Positions 38,315-50,779 are shown, counted from the first letter of the stretch. The stretch: 64,000 bases of DNA from Crotophaga sulcirostris (GCA_013397455.1 VYZB01000168.1:1020839-1084838); one strand, 5' to 3'. Numbers and translations: made by a program. Notes: generated from the letters alone by a model not told the origin.

Positions 38315-38805
38315 ATTCATAGAATCATGAAATGGTTTCAGTTGGAAGGGGCCTTAAAGATTACCCAGTTCCAGTCCCCTCTGCCTTGGACTTGGACACC
38401 TTCCACTGGATCAGGGTGCTCAAAGCCTCATCCATCCTGGCCTTGAACATCTCTAGGATGTGGTATCCATGACTTCTCCAGGAAATCTGTTCCAGTGCCT
38501 CACCACCCTCACAATAAAAACTTTCTTCCTAATATCTATTCTAAATCTCTCATCTTTCAGCTTAAAACTGTTACCCCTCACCCTACCACTACTCTCCCTG
38601 ATAAAAAGCCCCTCCCTGTTCCTCCTGCAGTTCCTCTTTAAGTGCTGGACGTCTGCTATAAGGTCTCCCTGGAGCCTCCTCTTCTCTACACTAAACAAGC
38701 CTCTCTCAGCCTGTCCTCATATGACAGGTGCTCTGGTCCTCTGATCTTCTTCATGGCCCTCCTCTGGACTCACTCTTACAGGTCCATGTCCTTCCTGTGC
38801 TGATG
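38315..38805 (-). mobile_element. CR1 LINE, 5'-truncated, minus strand
   Basis: The plus strand opens with the reverse complement of the CR1 3' end ('attcatagaatcatgaaatg', then a 'ttggaaggggcctta' block). It continues through the CR1 3' region into 'cctcctctggactcactctt' and 'tccatgtccttcctgtgctg', after which similarity fades. About 490 bases remain, covering the 3' UTR and the end of ORF2. This is the usual product of incomplete reverse transcription. The 3' octamer repeats have decayed. Confidence 0.9.
38453..38698 (-). pseudogene. CR1 ORF2 C-terminal fragment
   Basis: The minus strand encodes an 81-residue open segment with the typical end of CR1 ORF2: an EKRRL.GDLIA start, a KLKDERFR-IDIRKK stretch, and VVRHWNRFPGEV near the end. 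This region lies beyond the reverse-transcriptase catalytic core, so the fragment is not enzymatically active. It is an open stretch of a dead LINE copy, not a host gene. Confidence 0.85.
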
Positions 38806-41559
38806 CTAAAATAAAACATGCAGATAGCACGTTTTATTCTCCAGATGAGATATAGGAACACGTGAGCTCATGGACTCAATCAAGGCCATCAAAAAAAGCA
38901 GAAACAAAGATACAGGTAATACTCACACCATCTAATCTCACACTTGCAGCTAATATACCTCTGTCTGTCGGACAGTTAGAAAACCAAGCAACAAATTTGG
39001 AGGTGGATCATAATCAAGGCTCCATCATTGACTTAGTGCCATTGAGCTGTGACAGTCACATCTGAATTATGTCATACCACTGCCTTTGTAAAAAAAACCT
39101 CAAAACAATAAAAAGAAAATGGAATGTACTAAAATCTTCACAATATCCACTACAAGCAATTGAAATGACAGTCATGACTTATTCCTTGTCATGTGCAGAC
39201 CATAGCCTACCTATCAATGGTCATTAGGCAGCAGGTAAAACCAATCATTTTAACAGTAACCACCATCAATGAGATATATTATGATTAAGTTCTAAACTGT
39301 GCTTTAAACCTATGTGTAGGGTGACAAAAGAATGCAAGCTACATAGCTCCAGACCAAGACTAGTTTTTTTCTGAATTTCTCCTATAGTGCACTGGAGCAA
39401 GCTATAAGCAGCTCACCTCTGCCTGATACAGGTGAGGTGCACCTCTAGCACCCACACTAAGGACTGTGTCAGCTCAGGGTGGCAAACACCTGCTGACCAA
39501 AGTAATGTCTGTTATATATGTAAATGATGCAAATGTAGCCACCTGTCCATTATAACAAGTAGCAATTTCCAGCCTTAAGGAAAGGAAGAAGTTGCAGTAT
39601 CCTAAGAGTGTTCTTCTTCGATCTCCCTGAAGGTTTGATTCTGTCCATGTTCATCATTCAACAGCACAATCTGCAGAGAGTGCTGTAAATGATTTGCATA
39701 ACCACCAAGCACTCTGGGCCCCATAGCAACATGCCTGCTGAAACTTGCAGTTTTTGTTTGATAGGAATTGACTCTCACTTCTCAAACTTTGGAAAGGATG
39801 AAGGGTTTGGGTTTTTTTTTTGTTTGTATCTTTGTTTTTTCTTTACTCTGCCCTTTTCAGTCTCTTCCAAAAAAGTTTCAGCAGTAGTGAGTAAGTTTCA
39901 AGACAAGGAAAAATTATTTGGTGGAAAACTTAAGCCAATATCTCTCAAATGGACTTGTGTTTGTGTTCTAGAATTTGATTTTTAGAAGGCAGAAAAATGG
40001 TAATTTCCACGTCACACCTTCGAAGCATATCAGCATAAGGCATCCTCCAGCAGTGATGACTGAAGATAAAGGCCCTTCCAGTGTCTCTCATAGAGGGACT
40101 CAGTCTCTGTTTAGTAATCCTTCAGATTAGCAGAATTACTTGATAACATAGATCAGTGTGAAGCAAGAAACAGAGATCTTCCAATTGACTTTACTCCTAA
40201 CACAAATGAAGCTTTCAGGGCACGACTCATGTCCTCACTAGCAAACATTTTTCTCACAGTACAGTGTACATCAAGGGTAAATACAAAAACCTTAGCAGTC
40301 AGATTTGCAAGGATAGTACTTCAATGAAAATATTCCTTATATTATGCTTTGTAATTCTTTAATAAGAGACCAGACAAAAACGATAACATTTTATGGGAAG
40401 GTGATTCTACACCATGCTTATTCACAGCTAGTACCTGGTCATGTCTGGTTGTTCCTTCCAGTGCTATCACCTGATATAAACGTTTCTACTGCCACAAAGT
40501 GACTAAAGGCATGTAACTTATGAACAAGATCTCTTTCCCCTCATCCTCCTTCCATCTTCACTGTCCAAGCTGGGAGCACTACAAGAACTAAAGTAAATAG
40601 CCTAAATGATGACAGGTCAATTAGAGGATTGAAATCATGTCCAATTTCATAATCTGAAGCATTATAAGTAACACAGAAAGGATTTGTCTGCATGCGCAAG
40701 AGTAAATATTTGATATTTATCTTGCCATTGTCCTTTCAAGGAAAGTCAGAGAGGGGAACAGACAGAGAGTATAAAGAGGATACTAATGCATTGAAAAGCA
40801 AATGGTCTATGGTTAGTGGTTAAACAGTAAAGGGAGGATGCCACAAAGTCAGAGAAAGGGACCAGTCATGGCAATATGACCCATTCTGTCTAGTAGGAGG
40901 GGTTAAAAAGAACTTTGACTAATTTCTCTATGTGACATCAATGTTCTCATGCAGCCACAACCAATGGTGCCTGCTCTGCACAGCCTGCAGTCACACAAGG
41001 TGGTACACAGATTAACATTCGCATGCAAGCACAAATACACATTACACTGCATGCCTTGCTCAAAGAGAGTGTTTGTTACAATTGCATGAGGAAATCAATA
41101 ATAAAGAAAAGTAATGCTCAAACTTCTACAGTCCTATCACAGTCAAAATGGATCAAGATTGGATAGCTTATTTTGTCATTTTTTTGTCAAAATTTTGTCT
41201 CACGCTTGGTCTCCCCACACCTGCCTTAATATTCTCCAATATACCAGTTCTCTCTTATTTTGACAAGGAAAGCAAGATATAAGTCTTGAGAGTCATTAGC
41301 CAGAGTTTTATTCCATGCTTCAGAAGGTAAAATTCACCTCTCAGTTTTCCACAATTCTCATTATAATTAAAGTAGCTGTGAAAGACAGGCAAGGTCTCTG
41401 CATCAGCAGAGCTGGCTTGACATGGACCTCAGGAAAACAAAGCTACTCATGGAAAACATTTGTTTATAAAAGCCTAAAAGGACAAAAATGGGGGAAAAAA
41501 ATCCTCTATCATTTAAGCCTGCCCATAAATCTCAGCAAGACTGCAAAGTTGCAGCTTGC
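38806..41559. other. Non-coding DNA, no gene recognised
   Basis: No gene is recognised. The first 50 bases may be a decayed extension of the CR1 (a 'ttctccagatgagatata' resembles the CR1 'tactccaggtgaggtct'). Forward frames at 39689-39985 and 41315-41575 are unrecognised. Confidence 0.5.
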
Positions 41560-42450
41560 TTGGTATATTTTATAGACAGAGATCTTGCTGAGTTGGCTGA
41601 CACTAGCTAGGAGGCGGGGAAGGCAGGAAAGTTGAGATTTGGGGTGGGTAAACATTCCCATCCATCAAGTGATTGGATTTGCAACTAAAGCTGTGAAAGC
41701 CACATCAGATTAACGTTGCCAGGGCAGGAACGATGTGTAAATCATCCGTCTTTAATGCAAATGACAGTAGGGACAGGGAATACATGCATGGGGCCAGGGC
41801 ATTTATGGCCTCTCTGTACATTTAGGCCAAGGTGGGGGGAAAAATTTCTACTACTGGAGCATCTGCTCAGCTCTTCACACTTTGTGGGGATCAGGGAGGG
41901 GAGGCTGTAAGGAAGGGTCCAAAAACCAACCCTGCGATTTCCCTTCAGGCTCCCATCTCTTTTGTTCCAAGCAAGATGCCCCAATTGTACTGAATCGTGT
42001 GAACCACTAAGGAGGTTTCTGTCCTCTAGAATCTCTCCTCGAAGGAAAGAGCTGAGACCGAACAATTTCATTCATTTAGGACCTTTGTGTCTTAATCCAT
42101 AGAGCAAGTTTTCAATCAGCTGTGGGGGGAACAGGGGAAGGCAGCTCTGTGCTTGCTGTCCCGTGGGGAAGGTATGTGGGTGGAGGGCCAAGAGGGAGGT
42201 GAGGAGCTGAGCTGTGATCAGTCACGGAGCTCCCACCAAGCCCAAAAGGAGCCGACCAGATATTACTGCACACCAGCCTCCAGGAATGCAAAGCAGCTTT
42301 TGCGTGTAGGTCATTTCAGGACGATAATGGTAGTTAAAAAGAACCCAAAACACACTCGCACACCAAATTATGAGAGAAAGTGGAGTCTGGGGCCGAAAGG
42401 GAATAGGTTCAGCTCCTTCTTAGGAGGACAGGTGGAGGATGCACAGGAGA
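41560..42450. promoter_or_regulatory. Candidate enhancer-like conserved block, octamer site
   Basis: This is the widest stretch in the window with little apparent decay. It includes a perfect POU octamer ATGCAAAT (41755-41762) overlapping a MEIS/TGIF-type TGACAG (41762-41767). Further TAAT-type sites, a TGATTGG (about 41671), and several preserved CpGs between 41617 and 42400 are also present. No repeat is seen. The forward frame 42153-42458 and minus frame 41742-42071 (about 100 codons) show no known domain. Regulatory function is inferred from motif density and CpG retention. Confidence 0.4.
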
Positions 42451-44832
42451 AAAATTAGCTTTAAAAAAAAAACACACATGAGGAGTATCTATGGAAAGAG
42501 TAGGCTAGGAAAAAATCCAATGAATATACCTAGAGAGGGAAAGCATACATTTGGACTGAGAAAGCAAAGAGACAAAGAAAACTGGCTGAATAACAGACCA
42601 GGTTGCATGACTCAGGTAGTATCTGAATGTATCTAGGAGCCACCAGCTTTCCATCCTCAGTCCCTTCACACCTATGAACCCTTACCATGGTGGGGACCAG
42701 GTTGGATGCTGTCATTGAAAAAGGTAGAATTCCACTGGAGTGTGGTAATGTGAAATGATCTCCAGTCTTGTGCAGAATCGCATGTGCTTCACTCCGCTCC
42801 TCACCCACACCCTAACTCTCAATGTCTCTAGCTACCGAAGTGTCATCATTTCCACTTGCTATTTACAGCTTGGTTCTCCAGAAAAAGGGCTAGAGGCTAA
42901 GATTTCTATGGCACTTGGAAATAAGAAGCAGGCTGGGGAAACAGAGCAAAACTTTGTTTGCATGCGTGATACCTATACATACACATAAACCCATCCACAT
43001 ACATACAAACCTTCTCCCCTCCACCCCTGACTTTATAAAAGTTTTGCTTCTAGTTTAAGGACACAGTTCAGGAAGGGCAGCTGTTGAATCAAATTTCTCC
43101 ATAGAGCACGCAGCTCAGACAAAATGTTATCATGAAAATCCCTGTGGGCTGAATCTGGGAAGGAAAAACAGACTCCTGACCTGCAGTTGTTAAAAATGGC
43201 TTTTTTCAGATGAATGGTAATGTGAAGCACTGTCTTACAGAGGGTAAAAAAATAACACTGAGAACTCAAATTGCACGTACTTTTAGCACCTTGAAAAATA
43301 AATAAAAAACAACAAAAAACCCAGCACTGTCTATAATCACTATCAGCAAGTAGTACTGGCGCAGGTCTGTGTTGTGCTGAGCACTCCGATAAGCTGACAG
43401 CAGTACCATGGTTAGAGGATGTCTATTGCCAGTCAGACCTAAATCAATCTCTGCTGCACTATGCATGTGCAGCATAGTGGTCAGGAAAGACAGTGAAAGG
43501 AGAAGTTTAAGTAGGAAAGAAAAGGAACTATACCTAGTTCTTCCTGAGCTCCGAGTGCTCTCACACAGACAGGAGAGATACAAGCCTTGGAAGGTCCAAG
43601 TGGGTCACAACAATGGTATTGAAGCAGTTGAGTTCATGGGTCACACAAGTGACATCAGGATTTGGCAGCAGCTGGGCAGTATGCCTGAAGATCACAAGTC
43701 TAGATGCTGACATCGACACTCTGAAGCAGTGCTTTCTCTGCCTCCTGCCTCCAGAGGCACTGGCATCTTTCCTCCTTCCTACTGGTCTTCTCTGCTAGAA
43801 GCTACAACTTTGTAATATCTTCCAGCAGATCCTATTCACTAAGGATCCTGACAACAAACTCTGAAAATGATGAAATATAAGTGGCATTTGCCATAAAAAA
43901 AAGAAAGCCAATTCAGTGTTACTGTAATCATTAGAAACGAGTTGAAATCAAATGTTAGCAACTACATCTGCAATTGCTAGGTGGAAACAGAACCACTGAT
44001 TGCATCAAGTGCACTGTGCCTCTGACAGTCAAGTCAACTCTTTCTTGACAACTTGAGGAAGAGAAGTGACTGTCACCTATGGTTTTCAAAAAGGAATCAA
44101 GACCCCTGTAAGCCTACACAGCTTCTGAGAGTATGATCTGAATTTACTGTTGCAGACAGAGGAGGAAATAAACGGTGCTTTATGAACTCGATCATTTATT
44201 GACTCACCAACATTATTTGCTTTTGGGGAGGGTGGTGATGCTTTTAATCCTATTTTTCTTCACATTGTAAAGGAAGTTGCATTTGTTTGACTGGCTGCAC
44301 TGACCTAACATAGCCGGCATCACCAGTTCATGTAGCTAGGTATGCTCCTTCTCCTCTGCCTGGATACTGAAAATGCTCTCTTTCACAGCTGTTGTACTTG
44401 AAGCCTTCTGACAGCCCCTACAAAGACATCTCCTGGAAACCCTATGCATCTGCGGGTCAGGCAGCAGCCTGTACTACATGGGCTAATTGTAACTGGGAAC
44501 ACCTAGAGCTCTTGGCAGCCTCCAGCCAGTAGACAACATCCCTCTCCAACCTGTCCTGCTGAGCTCAGCCACTACTCTAAGACAGTCACTCAGCTGTTCT
44601 CAAAAGTTAATAAAGACAAACAGTCACCTCGAGAGACGTTTTGCCCCACTTCTGGATGGAGCGGACTGCACTAGAAGTGTTTCTCCCTATAGAGAACAGA
44701 GAGGTGTAGATAACTTACTTAGACTAGATAACAACCCAGGTTTTATGGGATTAAAGTTCAAGGAGGAGAGCCATCCACAGAGCCTCTGTCCTCAGCCTCT
44801 TCCTTCAGTTCAGTCAACATAGTGAAAATACA
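42451..44832. other. Non-coding DNA, no gene recognised
   Basis: No gene or repeat family is recognised. An A-run lies near 42462-42471 and an A-rich patch at about 43297-43322. Frames of about 100 codons at 43266-43583 (minus) and 43408-43710 (plus) overlap one another and have no known domain. Confidence 0.5.
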
Positions 44833-44920
44833 GTGCTGAAACTGAGATCCTGAGAGGTTAGGAAATTAAGGTGAACAAGTGTCTATGTCAGACACAAGAA
44901 ATTAATGTTAGAACTGAAGG
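44833..44920 (+). repeat. Ancient MIR/L3-type repeat tail
   Basis: The order 'gctgaaactgagatcctgag', 'aggttaggaaattaaggtg', then 'atgttagaactgaa' parallels 'ggaaactgaggcacagagagg', 'ttaagtgacttgcccaagg' and 'gggattagaaccca'. It directly abuts the younger CR1 copy, which probably inserted into or beside it. Confidence 0.45.
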
Positions 44921-44921
44921 A

Positions 44922-45390
44922 AAGAACTAGCTAGAGCTTGTTCAGAGAAGGGCAACAAAGCTGGAAAAGGATCTGGAGTATATGTCTTATGAGGAGCAGC
45001 TGAGGGAACTGAGGTTATCTAGTCTGAAAAAGAGCAGGCTGAGGGAAGACTTTATCACTCTCTACAACCATCTGAAAAGAAGCTGTAGGGAAGTGGGTCC
45101 TGGTCTCATCTCCCAAGTAACTAGGGATAGGATAAGAAGAAATGGCCTCAAGTTGCACAAGGGAAGATTTAGATTGGATATTAGGAAAAATTTCTTTACT
45201 GAAAGAGGAGTGAAACACTGAAACAGGCTGCCCTGGGCAGTGATGGCATCACAATCCCTGGAGGCATTCAAAAAACATGTAGATGCGACAATTAAGGACA
45301 TGGTTTAGGAGGCACGGTGGTGGTGGGCTGACAGTTGGACTTCATGATCTTAGGGGTCTTTTACAACCTTAATGATTCTACAATTCTAAA
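44922..45390 (+). mobile_element. CR1 LINE, 5'-truncated, plus strand
   Basis: The copy starts within ORF2 ('gcttgttcagagaagggcaa') and runs through 'tatgaggagcagctgaggga', 'aggctgccctgggcagtg' and 'ccctggaggcattcaaaaaa'. It ends in the CR1 3' signature 'tcttttacaaccttaatgat' with decayed octamers (gattcta, caattctaa). The frame 44982-45221 encodes part of the ORF2 C-terminus ([11 protein letters not shown]) and stops early at a TGA in 'cactgaaac'. It is about 470 bases long and inactive. Confidence 0.9.
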
Positions 45391-46009
45391 TTTTGAAGCG
45401 AGAAATCCCCATTCCTGGTAGCTGAATATTCAATCATTGAATTTCTTGGTGTCTATTAAAGCACCAACCAAAGTTCCAGGAGTTGAACAGGGTAAAAAGC
45501 TATTTTCCTACATACTGGAAGCAATGAGATCAAGCTTAGCTTTGATTTTTCTGCAGAAAGCTAACCAATGGTCCTTTCTTTATACCAAGATGAAACGTGT
45601 GTGAATTAATCATCTTTTAAACCAATAAATAAATACTATCAAATTTATTTCAAAACAAGGAAAAAATTAAAAAGTTATTGCATGGGAAGGGAAGGTGGGA
45701 AGAGATATAAGAGAGGAGAGGCAAAGAGAGAGATAAGGAATGCTAGAAAATAAGGTGTTTATTAAGAGGAATTTCTGCACAACTGCTCAATTACCCCAGA
45801 AAAAGCCGGGGCAGGAGGAATCACTGGGAGATGAAAACCTCACTAAGAAGAGGAAATAAGGTCTCAAAGCCCCCATGCAGGTCCTATTCCCCCCATGTAT
45901 GTTGTGGCTCTAAGGAAGGTGTGGGAGCAATCTTGCTGGCTCAGTGCTGAGGGACACATTTCCTGCACATTTCTTCACGTCCACTCCCACTTAAGCTGCC
46001 ACAGAATAA
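45391..46009. other. Non-coding DNA, no gene recognised
   Basis: No gene or repeat is recognised. A purine-rich patch (45685-45745) lies within it. Confidence 0.5.
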
Positions 46010-46420
46010 CCTTGTGCTCCCCGCTGTGCCACTGTGCAAGGGCTGGCAGGGGAAGGGGCTCGGGGATAATGAATGAAGCTCTATATTAGCCACAGAAGCA
46101 CAGGACAGTCAAATGAAAGGGTAAAAGTATGGTCATGAAAGACAAGCAGTCACTCCGACTGTGTGCTGGAGGTAATTACTGCTATATAAATAAACCAGAG
46201 GAAAAAAAAATCTTTTAAAAATCTAATTACCATGCAGCACTGTGGGTTTCAACCTTGGTCAAGTACAGGCAGACCTGATTTACGCTCCATCATAAAATCC
46301 TAAGCACGAGGCTGGTTTCTCTCTCTGTCTTTATAATATGAGTCACGGAATCAGCACAGGACGCTTCTCAGAGAGGAGCTGCCTGATAAATAGATGTGCC
46401 CACGTCTGGGTGGGTCAGCA
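46010..46420. promoter_or_regulatory. Candidate enhancer-like conserved block
   Basis: This block is repeat-free apart from a 9-A run. It holds the palindromic homeodomain site GTAATTAC (46172-46179), a second TAATTA (46224-46229), and an AP-1 site TGAGTCA (46339-46345) followed five bases later by the MAF half-site TCAGCA (46351-46356). Several CpGs are preserved (46051, 46157, 46284, 46344). Function is inferred. Confidence 0.4.
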
Positions 46421-47667
46421 TCTCCAACAAGACCAGGACTGCACAAGTACACCACCTGCACATATATTTATCACAGTTTTCTCTCTGGAAGAAATGTCAA
46501 CAACCATTTTGGAAAAAAAAAAAGAAAGGTTGTCTCAAATTTCTGTTTCACTAGACTTTTAGTATTTCTCTGGATTAATATTTCTCATGACCCTTAGTAA
46601 AGGTATTTCCTTTTGCTACAGAACTGTCTTCTTTCTTTCAAGCATGTCATGAAGACATTTCTATGAAATTCTTATAATTGTGTAGGAAAGGGAAACTGAG
46701 GGAGAGTCTTAATTTATTACTAAATCTTTTGTCTTCTCATACTCAAGCAAGTATTTTGTACTCTGCTTCTACAAAAACTTCAAAGTGAGTGCTTTAACCA
46801 ACAATCCTAAGACAAATAATAACCACAAATTAGATCTTTATTTTCTGTACTTTTGCTTGATTCCAAAACAGATTTTATCCAAGAACAACAGGTAGGTACA
46901 ATGCAGCAGCTGACTTTAAAAGTACCATCATTTTGAACTTTCAGAATTGAGGCACATTCAACAGTAGAGCAAAGTAAACCCTAAAGCAGGTGATTCTCCT
47001 CATGTGGAACCGAGTGCTACACTGCAACTTCTTAACTGCAGGAACACTTGTGGCAGCAATCAAGTTCAGACTGGGTTTGCAGTTCTGTGTTTAGAGCTGT
47101 TGATATAAGTAGACAGCAAGCAGACTTTCCATTATGAGCAAACAGCAGACGTTCCCTGTCCCAAACTGAAATAACTCAGAATCTATTAAGTCATTAATTT
47201 GTATGTCAGTAGACATGCATGTGCACGCAAACATATAATGAAAAATAAGTTAGGCTAGTAAAATCTCTTGCATAAACTTCAAAATGTAAAATTGTGTTTA
47301 AAACCCTGCAACTTTACTCATTTAAAAGATTTCAAGTCTCAATGTTGTTTAAAACCTGAAAGCCAAGAATTTTGCTTAAAGCCATATCTAAACAATATGC
47401 TTCAGTAATTCCTAAATATAAACAGAGATCTGAAAGTGGTGGGACACCCATGGGAAAAGAAAATCTCATTGTGTCATCAAATTGTTTCTAGTATTTTTGA
47501 AAAACAAACAGTAAAATCAGAATAACCATCACACAGTAACATAAGTTAGGAAAAAAACCCCCACCATCAGAGCTCAAAAATAAGACAATTTCCTTATCAC
47601 AGTTAATGAGATTTATTACCCAACATCTGTTACCCTACCTTTAAAAAGTCAAAGCCCACTTTTAATA
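46421..47667. other. Non-coding DNA, no gene recognised
   Basis: AT-rich with an 11-A run (about 46514-46524). No exon, RNA gene or clear repeat is seen. Confidence 0.5.
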
Positions 47668-47875
47668 ATTGCCTCTTGCATTTATGCAGTATACGACACT
47701 CTCAAATCTTCCTTGATTAAACCTCAAAGCAGGTAGGCACGGTGATTCAGATGAAGGAGAATTCAGAGATAAAACAAATTGCTTATAGTTTCAGAGAAAT
47801 CAGTGCCAGAGCAAAGAATCAGAGGTCCAAGTTCACATCCTGTGTAATAAACCACTCTGCAGCTAAAATCTTGGC
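47668..47875 (+). repeat. Ancient MIR/L3-type repeat, near full tail
   Basis: The segments 'ttgcatttatgcagtata', 'cactctcaaatcttcc', 'aaacctcaaagcaggtaggc', 'cagagataaaacaaattgct', 'agtgccagagcaaagaatca' and 'gaggtccaagttcacatcct' occur in the same order as the family consensus (tttatgtagtgcctttcatc, gatctcaaagcgcttt, cctcacagcaccctgtgagg, cagagaggttaagtgacttg, cagtggcagagccaggaata, aacccaggagtcct). The six-block collinearity makes this one of the better-supported old elements here. Confidence 0.55.
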
Positions 47876-47880
47876 TACTG

Positions 47881-47922
47881 TTCCCCACCATTAGAGCATT
47901 ATTCCCCACCATTAGTGCGCAT
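47881..47922. repeat. 21-bp tandem duplication
   Basis: TTCCCCACCATTAG plus seven bases is repeated directly at 47881-47901 and 47902-47922. The first 14 bases are identical and the last seven partly so. It sits just after the old repeat tail. Confidence 0.7.
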
Positions 47923-49854
47923 TTTGTGAACCTGACAGCAGCGAAACCTCTGTAGTTGGAATAGTAACACACAAACATAAATAGACCCATCAGAAGAGAA
48001 CCCAGCTCTTTAAACGGACACAGTAAAGTAGGTGGTTGCTACTGTTCATGCGTCTGGTCATGCGTAATACCATCAGAAAAAAAATCTAACAGGTGCAAAT
48101 GAGTTGCAAAGATCTTTAGGTCTGAAGGTTTTCTACTTGCAGAGGAATGCAATTCTTGAAGAGCACAAGTGAATTAATACAGATCTTTACCAAAGGTTGT
48201 GATGTGGTAGCAGCACCAGGAGGGGAGATGAGTGGGTAACTGAGATTGCCCCCTTGGTCTCACAGTAAAAATGCTGCAGGGCAATGTGTAGTGTGAGGGA
48301 ATAAAGCCACCCATCTTGTACCCACTTCTGACAATAGGCTTTTTTGCTTCTTTTTAAGTTAAGATCTCACCCTATTTTGATGAATTTTATATTGGACAAA
48401 GCAAGGGAAAATATCTAAGCTGAAATTTTACTAGCTGTGAAAAACTCAACTGTAACAGATAGCATTCTTGTAGTAGCAATTCTTGAAGTGTGTTTATCAA
48501 AACCATGACCCACACCTTTAAATTTTATCCTATCTTCCTGCAAGCCTTTCAATCACGGAAAATGTAAGCAGAGAGTTCAAACTATCTGCAGATCCACTTG
48601 CATTATTATATTTAACAGTAAAAAGAAGGGAACAAATATTAAAATGTTTCCAAACAAATAAAAAGATAAGGAGAGCTCTAAAAGCAACTGGAATAGCTCT
48701 TTGGAGCGGCTCTTGTCTCTTGAATAAATTCTTTGCAGTTTACAGCTTTCTATAAAAAAAAAGATATTTTCTTTTCCCCATCTTTCTTCAAGCTACACAC
48801 AATCTTCATGTTGTAAAACAACAAGGAGTTTCATAAACCCACGAACATGCTTCTGTACCTATGTCTGAATATGTGCATTTTAGACCAGGTTTAAGTAAAA
48901 TGCGTGTACAGCATGTGCCACATACTAAGAGCTGCCCCTGCTCTAAACACTTTTGTGCTTGCCTACAATTCAAGGAATGCATGAAAGGCACAACTTGGTG
49001 CTTCATAGATGAAAGACACCAGTAGAAACAGAACTGCGGGGACATCAAGAGGAACTCATATCTTTCTCATCAAACTGAAACTCCTACTTTTCTTCTTCTG
49101 TTCTCCACTTTCACCTTCCTCTTTCTTCCCCATCTGACTGTGGCCTCCACACTCATAGCTATCTTTAGTATTTGCAGCATTCATATTTTACTGGACTTTT
49201 CCCAGACAATGTTTCTTGCTTGTCAATAGCGATTTCATTAAAAAAACCCAACCAAAACAAAAACCAAAACCCCCACAACAATTAAATACATTGTCACTGC
49301 AGGAATCTTAAAAATGGTTAAAAGGAAATATATCTACACCAGCTCATTTTGAGGAACGGGAACAGTAGTTGACTCAGAACAAAATAGACCAGTGGTTACA
49401 CATGACTATCAGAGTCTCTTTTGGGGTGATTTTTCACCATCTACTAGCCAATGATTAGTTATTCTTACTCCTGCCTGATTCAGTTGACCTCAGGCAGCCT
49501 TTATAGCATAGGAATCATCAAGTAAAGAAAGTGCAGTGTGAAATTTGGAAAAGTTTAAGAGCACAAGATATTTTCATTTGTCCTTTTAAAAAAATAGGAA
49601 GTAGCACACTTGGGGTCCTTTAGATTTCCAAAAAGCCCGAAACAGACACTAAAAGAAGAAACGTTTTAAGTGTTTAGCTTTTACATAACTGTCTAGATCA
49701 AGTGACAAGACATTGAAGTCTTTAAGGCAGAGTATTCATGTGAACAATAGGAGTTGTTCTGTAAGAGACTATTTCTAAAAAGAGACGCACAGGGACCTTA
49801 TTTAGACTATGTATTTAATATTCAGGCTATTACTGTTATACTGTTATGTCATGA
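47923..49854. other. Non-coding DNA, no gene recognised
   Basis: No gene is recognised. An A/C-rich low-complexity patch of CCAAAA type lies at about 49238-49281. The minus frame 48806-49048 has many Cys but no pattern I recognise. Confidence 0.5.
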
Positions 49855-49940
49855 AACTTATTCTGTGACAGTTTCCCCATCCTGTAAACAGGACTAATGC
49901 ATTTATTTTTGGTTTAATCTCACATTAATGTTACGTAGAC
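49855..49940 (-). repeat. Ancient MIR/L3-type repeat, minus orientation
   Basis: The plus strand reads 'cagtttccccatcctgtaaa', 'caggactaatgcattta', then 'aatctcacattaatgtta'. This matches the reverse complement order of the family (cagtttccccatctgtaaaa, ggggataataatact, gattaattcattaatgttt). The core 'cagtttccccatc.tgtaaa' is nearly exact. Confidence 0.6.
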
Positions 49941-50779
49941 ACAAGCCATTAGAATTTGCTGAGAACTGTGGTTGAATTTCTGAAAAAAACCTCAGTCTTT
50001 ATTCCAGTTTTTAAATATCTTTAAATATGTTGAACCTGCAACTAAAGATTAGTTTTCTTGTTTCTTTTATCATTACAATTACGTATATTTTAAAGGAAGA
50101 TTTTATATAGTACTTCTTGCATGTCTCCAGTGTTGCACGGAATTAATAATGTAAGTTTTGAATTGCAAAAGAGAAATAAATTCTAATAAAGGCATAATTA
50201 AAAATGTAAAAGGACAGAATTATACAATAATAATTCTACTCTGAGAGCCAGAGAAAAAGTGAGTCCTAGTCTCAGATGGAAACCTGGCCACTGAGCCACA
50301 AAGCAAAACTCAATTTTATCAAATCGTGGAATGAATATATATATTCAAACTTTTACGGACTGCAACTAGTATCAGGAACAAATGTGCACTTCTAAGTCTT
50401 CCATCTTTCCCTAACAAAAGATATGAGGTATGGTTTGGAACTCATTCACTTGGACAGTAACAGAGGAAGGCACACAGCTATAATAATTTCATGAGAGAAC
50501 TATACTTATATGGTTACTGCGATGCAGCAGAATCAGGCAATTTACCAGCAGTGTCTTGCCGGGTTAAAACCTTCGTCACTCCAAAACACAGTTTGAAAGA
50601 ACTTTGCTCTGAAAAGCAGTCAAGTTTGGCTAGGTAACATAGGCTTTAAATCTACCCCCAAGTTTCTGTTGTCTCTTTCTGGCAAGGGACCTCCAACCCC
50701 TGTGATTGCATCACAGCGTTGCATTAGATACACACCCAGCTCATCACAAGAGATTTACAGCTGTGTCAGACTAAAGGAG
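49941..50779. other. Non-coding DNA, no gene recognised
   Basis: AT-rich sequence with several TTTAAAT/ATATAT stretches. No gene or repeat is recognised. Confidence 0.5.

Noticed and set aside
44982..45221. 79-codon open frame as a host gene
   Set aside because: It is the CR1 ORF2 C-terminus, part of the LINE copy.
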